Assembly: GCA_910585965.1 (NCBI GenBank)
Contig: CAJUHH010000012.1
Coordinates: 69,925-133,924 of the forward strand
Direction: 5' to 3'
From: an uncultured Lachnospiraceae bacterium
GTDB lineage: Bacteria > Bacillota > Clostridia > Lachnospirales > Lachnospiraceae
Length of the DNA stretch: 64,000 bases
Each line of letters opens with the position of its first letter. Positions within the stretch are counted from its first letter, which is position 1. The notes beneath the pieces were generated by a model. The model saw nothing but the letters and a program-made list of their open reading frames with translations, made no database searches and was not told the DNA's origin. Of this stretch, positions 7,110 to 13,872 are shown one piece after another. The position numbers and the translations under genes were made by a program.

Positions 7110-9566
7110 CTTTTTTTCCTCCTTTATTCTATCATTCTCAGCTATATGGCTGTTATTGGAATTTTGTTTCCATTCCGTTCCGCTATCATGCTCCGTTTCC
7201 TGCCCATTTCCCTTCGCCGTTTCGCGAAACCGCCGCAGGCGGAGCGCGTTTGTCACGACGCACACGCTGCTTAAGCTCATCGCCGCCGCGCCGAACATAG
7301 GATTCAGCTTAATGCCGAAAAAGGGATATAATACCCCCGCCGCCAGCGGTATCCCTATGCTGTTATAGAAAAATGCCCAAAACAGGTTTTCCTTGATATT
7401 CCTGATCACCGCCTTGCTTAGCCGGATCGCCGTAACCGCATCCCGCAGATCGCTTTTCATCAGAATAATATCCGCGCTTTCCATAGCCACGTCCGTTCCG
7501 GCCCCAATGGCGATTCCCACGTCCGCGCTGGCCAGCGCCGGCGCATCGTTGATCCCGTCGCCGATCATAGCGACTTTCTTCCCCTGCCCCTTCAGCGCCC
7601 GGATTTTCTCTTCCTTTTCCCCTGGCAGGACTTCCGCGACCACTTCCGCAATCCCCAGCTTCTTCCTCACGGCTTCCGCTGTTTTGCGGTTATCGCCTGT
7701 CAGCATAATGGTCTGGATATGCATTTGCTGCAGCTGCCGGATCGCCTCTGCCGATGAATCTTTGATCGTATCCGCTACCGCGATCATTGCCATGAGGTGG
7801 ACCGGTTCCTTTTGCCCGTCTGCCTTTTCTTTTTCACCGTCTCCCACCCGGCCGAATAAAAGGGGTGTCTTCCCTTCCTCTGCCAGCCGTTCCATTTCCC
7901 TCACTTGTTCTCCCGTAAAATGAGCCGCTTTTTCTTCCAGAAACTTCCGGTTCCCGGCATAATACAGGACATCTCCAATCTTTCCCTGTATCCCCTTCCC
8001 GAATATCGCCTGGAATTCTTTTACCTCGGGCAGTTCCAGCCCAAGTTCCTCGGCGTACCCTACCACTGCATCGGCCAGTGGGTGTTCGCTCGGTTTTTCC
8101 AGAGCCGCCGCCAGCGCCACTGCTTCTTCTTTGTTCCATTCCTTTCCATAGACAACCACATCGGTAACACGGGGTTTTCCCTCCGTCACCGTGCCGGTCT
8201 TATCCAGCACTACCGTATCCACTCCCCGGGCTTCCTGCAACGCTTCCCCGGACTTGATCAGCACACCGTATTTTGCACCCACGCCCGTTCCTACCATGAT
8301 TGCTACCGGGGTGGCCAATCCAAGAGCGCAAGGACAGGAAATCACCAAGACCGCGATTCCTGCCGACATGGCAAACTCAAATCCCGCTCCGCTTATCAGC
8401 CATACGGCAGCCGCCAGCAAAGCGATCCCGATCACTACTGGCACGAATACGCCCGCAATCTTATCCGCCAGTCTGGCAATCGGCGCTTTCGACGCGCCCG
8501 CCTCTTCCACCAGCCGAATGATCTGGGAAAGGGTCGTATCCTCCCCTACTTTTTCCGCCCGGCACTTCAAAGCCCCTGCCTTATTCACGGTAGCGGACAC
8601 CACCGAATCGCCCGCCTTCTTTTCCACCGGTATGCTCTCCCCTGTGATCGCCGACTCATCCACGCTGGAATTTCCTTCCAGCACCACCCCGTCCACCGGC
8701 ACAAGACTTCCCGGTTTCACAAGAAAAATATCCCCTTTTTCCACATCCTCCGTTGGAATCTGCTCCTCGGAGCCGTCTTCCCTGAGTATCACCGCCATTT
8801 TCGGCGACAAATCCATCAGCTTCGTAATCGCCGCGCTGGTTTTTCCCTTTGACTTTGTTTCCAGATATTTTCCTACCGTAATCAAGGTTAAAATCGTTCC
8901 TGCGGATTCAAAGTAAATATCCATCGCATACTGCTCCACCAAAGCAATATCCCCATGCCCCAGCCCATAGCCGATCCGAAAAATGGCAAAGCACCCATAA
9001 GCAATGGCCGCCGATGCCCCAATCGCGATCAGACTATCCATGTTCGGGCTTCCCCTGAACAAAGTCTTAAAACCCACCTGGAAGTATTTCTTGTTCACAT
9101 ACAATATAGGCAGCAAGAGCAGGAACTGGGAAAATGCAAAAGCCACCGCGTTCTCGTTTCCATGGAAGGCCGCCTGGATAAAGCCCGGAACAGGCAGCCC
9201 GAACCATTCATAAAACATGTGGTGCATAGAAATATACATCAACGGAACGAGAAAGCCGATGGAAATCCCCAGCCGCCATTTCATAGCCTTTTCTTCCGCT
9301 TCCGCTTTTTTCTTCAGCGCGTCCTCCCCTGCCCTCGTTCCCGCCTCTCCCTGCACCATTTTCTTATTCTTTTTCTTATCCGCCCCATAGCCGGCCTTTT
9401 CCACCGCCTCTATAATCTCCTGTTCCGTCGCCGAACCTTCCACGCTCATAGAATTTGTCAACAGACTGACCGAACAGGATGTCACGCCAGGCACCTTCGA
9501 CACCGCCTTCTCCACATGGGCGCTGCAAGCAGCACAGCTCATCCCCGTCACGATATATTGTTCCAT
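6897..9566 (-). CDS. copA: Copper-exporting P1B-type ATPase with an extra C-terminal HMA domain
   Basis: 889 aa from the ATG at 9566, which has GAGGAGG upstream. It pumps copper(I) out of the cytoplasm using ATP. An N-terminal HMA domain (G-M-S-C-A-A-C, C11 and C14) is followed by membrane segments, the actuator T-G-E-S, the S-C-P-C-A-L-G-L-A-T-P metal-site helix, D-K-T-G-T-V-T and the G-D-G-I-N-D hinge. The last ~70 residues form a second HMA domain (G-M-S-C-G-H-C) after a polar linker, where most CopA proteins simply end. That domain has its own start codon and strong ribosome site. It lies downstream of csoR on the same strand, so copper induction is expected. Confidence 0.95.
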   Translation of the reverse strand: MEQYIVTGMSCAACSAHVEKAVSKVPGVTSCSVSLLTNSMSVEGSATEQEIIEAVEKAGYGADKKKNKKMVQGEAGTRAGEDALKKKAEAEEKAMKWRLGISIGFLVPLMYISMHHMFYEWFGLPVPGFIQAAFHGNENAVAFAFSQFLLLLPILYVNKKYFQVGFKTLFRGSPNMDSLIAIGASAAIAYGCFAIFRIGYGLGHGDIALVEQYAMDIYFESAGTILTLITVGKYLETKSKGKTSAAITKLMDLSPKMAVILREDGSEEQIPTEDVEKGDIFLVKPGSLVPVDGVVLEGNSSVDESAITGESIPVEKKAGDSVVSATVNKAGALKCRAEKVGEDTTLSQIIRLVEEAGASKAPIARLADKIAGVFVPVVIGIALLAAAVWLISGAGFEFAMSAGIAVLVISCPCALGLATPVAIMVGTGVGAKYGVLIKSGEALQEARGVDTVVLDKTGTVTEGKPRVTDVVVYGKEWNKEEAVALAAALEKPSEHPLADAVVGYAEELGLELPEVKEFQAIFGKGIQGKIGDVLYYAGNRKFLEEKAAHFTGEQVREMERLAEEGKTPLLFGRVGDGEKEKADGQKEPVHLMAMIAVADTIKDSSAEAIRQLQQMHIQTIMLTGDNRKTAEAVRKKLGIAEVVAEVLPGEKEEKIRALKGQGKKVAMIGDGINDAPALASADVGIAIGAGTDVAMESADIILMKSDLRDAVTAIRLSKAVIRNIKENLFWAFFYNSIGIPLAAGVLYPFFGIKLNPMFGAAAMSLSSVCVVTNALRLRRFRETAKGNGQETEHDSGTEWKQNSNNSHIAENDRIKEEKKMTKTMIVEGMSCGHCTARVQKALEAVEGVASVEMSLEEKSAVVALDREVSEAALEKAVTEAGYEVVEIRG

Positions 9567-9603
9567 ACACGCCTCCTCATCAATGCCCTGACTTCTATAA
9601 TCT

Positions 9604-9960
9604 GTGCGGTTCTTGGCGAAGCACCCGCTGGTGCGAGCCTTAGAACTCTTCGCACTAACTCCCATGCCGCAGCTTCGCTGCGACTCAAATCCCGATGAAA
9701 AATGCCGCTTTTCAGGCATTTTTCGGTGTGAAAAAGACTTGCGAAGCAAGTCTAGAAGTTCTTGGCGAAGCACCCACTGGTGCGAGCCTTAGAACTTCTC
9801 TTCACACTAACCCCCATGCCGCCTCCCGGCGGCACAAACCACCAATGGGAAGAACGCCGTATTTCAGGCGTTCTTCGGTGTGAAAAAGACTTGCGAAGCA
9901 AGTCTAGAAGTTCTTAGCGAAACGCCCTCTGGCGTGAGCTTTAGAACTTCTTTCCACACT
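9604..9960. repeat. Tandem hairpin repeats in the csoR-copA gap (2.3 units of ~150 bp)
   Basis: This fills the 395-bp gap between copA and csoR. The motif GTTCTTGGCGAAGCACCC or close variants begins at 9609, 9758 and 9910 (spacing 149 and 152 bp). Each unit holds an outer stem AGAAGTTCT/AGAACTTCT with an inner stem, a variable GC-rich hairpin, and a third hairpin ending in GGTGTGAA. Inner stems change in a compensating way: GCACC/GGTGC in units 1-2 versus ACGCC/GGCGT in unit 3, and AATGCC/GGCATT versus AACGCC/GGCGTT. The third unit stops at the csoR stop codon. A related copy lies at 23677-23811. No open reading frame of note. Confidence 0.85.
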
Positions 9961-9961
9961 A

Positions 9962-10267
9962 CTACTTCATCAGCTTCTGCAAAATCCCCACCAGCTCATC
10001 CACCGACTCTTCCCTGCCTTCCCTGATATCCTCCACCACGCAGCTCCTGATATGGTTCGCAAGAAGCACCTTATTAAAACTATTCAACGCCGCATTCACT
10101 GCCGCCACCTGCACAAGAATATCCGTACAATACCTCCCCTCCTCCACCATCCCCCTGATCCCCCGTATCTGCCCTTCCATACGGTTCAAACGATGAATCA
10201 AATCCTTATACTCCTTCTCCTCCCGCTCCTTTGTCCTATACCCGTTATACCCATCTTCTTTTTCCAT
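9962..10267 (-). CDS. csoR: CsoR copper-sensing repressor (FrmR/CsoR family)
   Basis: 101 aa from the ATG at 10267, which has AGGGGG 5 nt before it. The family forms all-helical DNA-binding tetramers that release DNA on binding copper(I). The C-H-C copper triad is present: C47, H72 and C76, with the same 25- and 4-residue spacings as characterised CsoR. H-R-L-N-R-M-E-G-Q-I-R-G-I is the family signature. It precedes copA on the same strand and has a matching operator inside its own promoter, so it most likely represses itself and copA. It ends in a double TAG. Nickel or formaldehyde sensing is less likely given the triad and neighbour. Confidence 0.93.
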   Translation of the reverse strand: MEKEDGYNGYRTKEREEKEYKDLIHRLNRMEGQIRGIRGMVEEGRYCTDILVQVAAVNAALNSFNKVLLANHIRSCVVEDIREGREESVDELVGILQKLMK

Positions 10268-10342
10268 CCGTATCCCCCTCATGCCAATCCATCATTTTTA
10301 TAATAAAAAACCACCTACTATTATTCCCCTCTCCACCCAATA

Positions 10343-10371
10343 ATATATACCCCCACAGGGTATATGTCAAG
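10343..10371 (-). promoter_or_regulatory. csoR-copA promoter with CsoR operator in the spacer
   Basis: Minus-strand TTGACA (10366-10371) and TATATT (10343-10348) with a 17-bp spacer. A dyad ATATACCC-N5-GGGTATAT (10346-10366) occupies the spacer. The G/C-tract dyad matches CsoR operators known from other Firmicutes, so repressor binding would block RNA polymerase directly. Confidence 0.85.
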
Positions 10372-10392
10372 AAAAAATTATATAGTAACAAA

Positions 10393-10791
10393 GAAATCCA
10401 TTTCCGCAGACGGCATGGGCGCGGCATGTCGGAAATGGATACAGAAACTGGGACAGGAGCCGGGGCGTATCCGGCGAAAAGACCGGTTGGAAGGAGCGCG
10501 TTTTTTGCTGTTGCGTACAATCAGTCATTTCATTTATGAAATGGTCAAAACCTTAGGGTGAAATTGCCATGGATGGCAATTTCAGGAAAAAAGGGCACGG
10601 ATGCCCGTTTTTTCCGACCCGGGCGTTTCCACGCTATTTACCCATTTCATTAATGAAATCTGATTGGAAGCTCCAGCAAAAAACGCGCTCCTCCCAACCG
10701 ATCTTTTCGCCGGATACGCCCCGGCTCCTGTTCCAGTTTCCGCCTCCATCTCCGACATGCCGCGCCCATGCCGTCTGCGGAAATGGATTTC
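10393..10791 (-). repeat. Giant palindromic element, copy 1 (between zntA and csoR)
   Basis: A 399-bp inverted repeat: arms of 114 bp (10393-10506 and 10678-10791) match at all but seven positions around a 171-bp core (10507-10677). The core begins GCTGTTGCGTACAATCAG and ends CTGATTG-N7-CAGC, and holds short hairpins: CATTTCAT/ATGAAATG, GAAATTGCCAT/ATGGCAATTTC, GGGCA/TGCCC and ATTTCATTAATGAAAT. It ends 9 bp after the zntA stop, so a zntA read-through transcript would contain it. This explains most of the 533-bp gene-free stretch 10268-10800. I do not recognise it as any named RNA or mobile element. Confidence 0.92.
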
Positions 10792-10800
10792 CCCCTCCAA

Positions 10801-12672
10801 CTACTTCATCGCCCGCATCGCATTCAAAATCGCAATCACAGCCACCCCCACATCCGCAAAGACAGCCGCCCACATAGACGCCATTCCCAAAGCCGCCAGC
10901 AACAATACCAACACTTTCACCCCAATCGCAAAAACAATATTCTGCTTTACGATTCCAAGTGTTCTTTTCGAAATCTGCATCGCCTTCACGATCTTGGACG
11001 GTTCATCCGTCATAATGACCACGTCTGCCGCTTCGATCGCCGCATCAGAACCGAGTCCCCCCATAGCCACGCCGATGTCGGCACGAGCCAGCACGGGAGC
11101 ATCGTTGATACCGTCGCCCACGAAAACCAATTTCCCCTTTTCTGATTTGGCCGCCAAAAGCTTCTCCACCTGTTCCACCTTGTCTCCCGGCAGAAGTTCC
11201 GCATATACTTCCGTAATTCCCAGTTCCCCGGCTATGCTCTCCGCCGTCTTCTTTCGGTCCCCGGTCAGCATGACGATATGCTTCATGCCGGCAGCCCTAA
11301 AGCCGTCCACTGCCGTTTTCGCATCGGCTTTGACTTCGTCCGCGATCACAATATATCCCAGATACTTCTGCTCTTTTGCCACATGAACAACAGTCCCCGC
11401 TTCTTCCGGCGACTTGGCTTCCACCTTCCGGCTCTTCATCAGCTTGTCATTTCCGGCCAGAATACGCTGTCCGTCCAGAAAGGCACAAATGCCATGCCCC
11501 GCCGTTTCCTCCACATCCTTCAGCCTGGAATCGTCAATTTCTTTTCCATATGCCTCCACAAGGGACCGGGAAATCGGATGATTGGAAAAGCTCTCCGCAT
11601 AAGCCGCCGTCTCCAGCACTTCTTCCTCCGAGCATCCCTGCGCCGGAACAATTTTCCTCACCCCGAACACGCCTTTTGTAAGAGTTCCGGTCTTATCCAT
11701 AACAATTGCTTCTGCATCCGCGAGCGCCTCCAGATAATTACTGCCCTTAATTAAAATACCTTCCCTGCTGGCTCCTCCCAGTCCGCCAAAAAAGCTTAAT
11801 GGAATACTGATCACCAGCGCGCACGGGCAGGAAATCACCAGAAAGCTCAACGCCCGATATATCCAGTCCGCCCAGCCTCCTCCTACAGCCAGCGGAGGAA
11901 CCATCGCCAGAAGCGCGGCCAGCCCGACTACCACAGGGGTATAATATCTGGCAAATTTTGTAATGAAATGCTCCGCTTCCGATTTCTTGCTTCCGGCATT
12001 CTCCACCAAGTCCAGGATCTTCGCCACAGTAGACTCCCCAAAGCCTTTCGACACCTGGATTTCCAGCACGCCGGAAAGATTCACGCATCCGCTGATGACA
12101 TCCCCTCCTTCTGCTACATCCCTTGGCAGACTTTCCCCTGTCAGCGCCATGGTATCCAGGGAAGATGCCCCCTTCAACACTTTTCCATCCAAAGGAATCC
12201 TTTCCCCCGGCCTGACCAATATCGTTTCACCGATTTCCACCTCTTCCGGCCCCACTTCCACCGCTGTGCCTTCCCGGATCACATTGGCATAATCCGGACG
12301 GATATCCATCAGATCGGCAATGGATTTCCGGGATCTGTTTACCGCATAGGACTGGAAACACTCCCCCACCTGATAAAAAAGCATAACCGCCACAGCTTCC
12401 GCATATTCCCCCACGAAAAAAGCCCCTATCGTAGCAATCGCCATCAGGAAATTCTCATCAAAAATCTGCCCCTGCCCAATATTTTTAACCGCTTTCTTTA
12501 CCACATCGCCGCCTATGATCAAATAAGCCGCCAAAAATACAGCCAGCGACGCGCTTATGCGCCAGGAACCCAATTCCCAATAGGGAAAGAAACGAGAAGA
12601 TACCACCGCCGCCAGATATACTGCGGCTCCTATGCCTACCCGCTTTATTCTCTTTTTTAACCTCTTGCTCAT
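10801..12672 (-). CDS. zntA: Zinc/cadmium/lead-exporting P1B-type ATPase
   Basis: 623 aa. Visible are the actuator T-G-E-S, the metal-site helix S-C-P-C-A-L-V-I-S-I-P, phosphorylation D-K-T-G-T-L-T, the hinge G-D-G-I-N-D-A-P, and a final membrane helix with A-D-V-G-V-A-V. CPC plus the late D-V-G is the signature of the zinc/cadmium/lead subgroup. The usual N-terminal HMA domain is missing and is supplied by the small upstream gene, whose stop overlaps this ATG by 4 nt. It is third in an arsR-HMA-zntA operon. ZntA or CadA would both be fair names. It ends in TAG, 9 bp from palindrome copy 1. Confidence 0.92.
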   Translation of the reverse strand: MSKRLKKRIKRVGIGAAVYLAAVVSSRFFPYWELGSWRISASLAVFLAAYLIIGGDVVKKAVKNIGQGQIFDENFLMAIATIGAFFVGEYAEAVAVMLFYQVGECFQSYAVNRSRKSIADLMDIRPDYANVIREGTAVEVGPEEVEIGETILVRPGERIPLDGKVLKGASSLDTMALTGESLPRDVAEGGDVISGCVNLSGVLEIQVSKGFGESTVAKILDLVENAGSKKSEAEHFITKFARYYTPVVVGLAALLAMVPPLAVGGGWADWIYRALSFLVISCPCALVISIPLSFFGGLGGASREGILIKGSNYLEALADAEAIVMDKTGTLTKGVFGVRKIVPAQGCSEEEVLETAAYAESFSNHPISRSLVEAYGKEIDDSRLKDVEETAGHGICAFLDGQRILAGNDKLMKSRKVEAKSPEEAGTVVHVAKEQKYLGYIVIADEVKADAKTAVDGFRAAGMKHIVMLTGDRKKTAESIAGELGITEVYAELLPGDKVEQVEKLLAAKSEKGKLVFVGDGINDAPVLARADIGVAMGGLGSDAAIEAADVVIMTDEPSKIVKAMQISKRTLGIVKQNIVFAIGVKVLVLLLAALGMASMWAAVFADVGVAVIAILNAMRAMK

Positions 12673-12890
12673 TTTTCCACCACTTCCACATCCGGCTCGT
12701 ATTTTTTGACGACCTTTTTAATTTCCTTCGTAATCTTATCCGCCTTTGCATCGTCCACTTCGATCGTCAATTTCTGTGTCAGGAACGTCACCGTGCTTTT
12801 CGTCACTCCCTCCAGCTTTCCAACCGCCGCTTCGATTTCCCCCGCGCAATGCGCACAATCCAGTTCCTCCAAAATATAAGTTTTCCTCAT
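12669..12890 (-). CDS. Small heavy-metal-binding (HMA) protein
   Basis: 73 aa from the ATG at 12890, which has AAGGAGGAG upstream. A single HMA fold: E-E-L-D-C-A-H-C-A-G-E-I in the metal-binding loop (two cysteines), ending in a lysine/valine-rich tail. The D-C-A-H-C form is typical of the N-terminal domain of ZntA/CadA pumps. It overlaps the ATP pump gene by 4 nt, and the pump lacks this domain, so the two probably form a split pump or a chaperone-pump pair for zinc, cadmium or lead. Confidence 0.88.
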   Translation of the reverse strand: MRKTYILEELDCAHCAGEIEAAVGKLEGVTKSTVTFLTQKLTIEVDDAKADKITKEIKKVVKKYEPDVEVVEK

Positions 12891-12927
12891 TTTTTTCTCC
12901 TCCTTCATTTTTCTTGATTTCTCTTTT

Positions 12928-13299
12928 TTATTCATCCTCTTCAATATGATCCAGCCCCTGGCTTAAAATCGTCTTAATGTGACTGTCCGCCAAAGAATAA
13001 AACACCGTCTTTCCTTCCCTCCTGTTACGCACCAGATCCATCTGCTTCAAAGTACGAAGCTGGTGGGAAATTGCCGACTGTGTCATATTCAGCGTCTGTG
13101 CCAGATCACAGACACACATCTCGCCGCACATCAGCACATACAGCATCTTGATCCTGGTAGAATCCGCAAACACCTTAAAAAAATCCGCCAGATCATAAAG
13201 CTTATCCTCTTCCGGCATCTGCTCATTCACCCTTTTTACCGCCTCTTCATGCACATGAATATATTCACATCTTTCTACCTGCTCTTCTCCTCGCTTCAT
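12928..13299 (-). CDS. ArsR/SmtB-family metal-sensing repressor
   Basis: 123 aa from the ATG at 13299, with GGGAGGG before it; a TTG six codons upstream is less likely. Winged-helix repressor: F-A-D-S-T-R-I-K-M-L, then recognition helix T-Q-S-A-I-S-H-Q-L-R-T-L. Two metal-site types are visible: E-M-C-V-C-D-L-A with an N-terminal C11 (cadmium/lead type) and D105-S-H107 with H118 and E121 in the last helix (zinc type). In the family, metal binding releases DNA. It heads the operon with the HMA protein and zntA, whose expression it presumably controls through the operator at 13336-13359. Confidence 0.92.
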   Translation of the reverse strand: MKRGEEQVERCEYIHVHEEAVKRVNEQMPEEDKLYDLADFFKVFADSTRIKMLYVLMCGEMCVCDLAQTLNMTQSAISHQLRTLKQMDLVRNRREGKTVFYSLADSHIKTILSQGLDHIEEDE

Positions 13300-13335
13300 C
13301 GACACCCTCCCTTCCAATACTTTTTTCTATCGCTC

Positions 13336-13389
13336 ACATATGAATAATTGCTCATATGTTCATTATATCACTCTTAAAAAAGATGTCAA
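13336..13389 (-). promoter_or_regulatory. arsR-HMA-zntA promoter and operator
   Basis: Minus-strand TTGACA (13384-13389) and TATAAT (13362-13367) with a 16-bp spacer. Just downstream of the -10 is the inverted repeat ACATATGA-N8-TCATATGT (13336-13359), the type of site used by SmtB/CzrA/CadC repressors. Confidence 0.85.
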
Positions 13390-13443
13390 CACTTTTTTTA
13401 TTCATCATCTCCCCGCGCCATCCCATTTACACAACGACTGCCA

Positions 13444-13863
13444 AAATCCATTTTCGCAGACGGCATGGGCATGGCGTGCCAGGAGCGGAAACAGGGCTGA
13501 GGCCGGGACTGAAACTGGAGCCAAGGACGGCCCCGACGAAAAGACCGATTGGGAGAGCGCGTTTTTTGCTGTTGCGTACAATCAGTCATTTCATTTATGA
13601 AATGGTCAAAACCCTAGGGTGAAATTGCCATGGATGGCAATTTCAGGAAAAAAGGACACGGATGTCCTTTTTTTCCGACCCGGACGTTTTCACACTATTT
13701 TCCCATTTCATTAATGAAATCTGATTGGAAGCTCCAGCAAAAAACACGCTCCTCCCAATCGGCCTTTTCATCGGGACCGCCCCTGGCTCCAGTTTCAGTC
13801 CCGGCCTCAGCCCTGTTTTCGCTCCTGGCACGCCATGCCCATGCCGTCTGCGAAAATGGATTT
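13444..13863 (-). repeat. Giant palindromic element, copy 2 (between the chemoreceptor gene and arsR)
   Basis: 420 bp. Arms 13444-13567 and 13739-13863 are complementary at all but seven substitutions and one indel. The core 13568-13738 is 171 bp, the same length as copy 1 and nearly identical to it. The outer ~25 bp of the arms resemble copy 1, but the inner arm is different sequence. One core hairpin is GGACA/TGTCC where copy 1 has GGGCA/TGCCC, a compensating change. It ends 9 bp after the chemoreceptor stop, exactly as copy 1 does after zntA. With the arsR promoter it accounts for the 13300-13872 gap. Confidence 0.92.
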
Positions 13864-13872
13864 CCCTCTCCT

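Noticed and set aside
9604..9960. CRISPR array
   Set aside because: The units are ~150 bp with internal hairpins and no unique spacers, and no cas genes occur.
10503..10561. A shared short peptide L-L-R-T-I-S-H-F-x-Y-E-M-V in copies 1, 2 and 4
   Set aside because: It derives from the conserved core. Copy 3 breaks the frame, and no ribosome site precedes it.
10393..10791. Retron, diversity-generating element or insertion sequence
   Set aside because: No reverse transcriptase or transposase is nearby, and terminal target duplications were not seen.
10582..10800. Open reading frames across the palindrome arms, including a 72-codon frame directly after zntA
   Set aside because: Frames exist on both strands because the arms mirror each other. 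They are not kept between copies and follow nucleotide, not codon, conservation.
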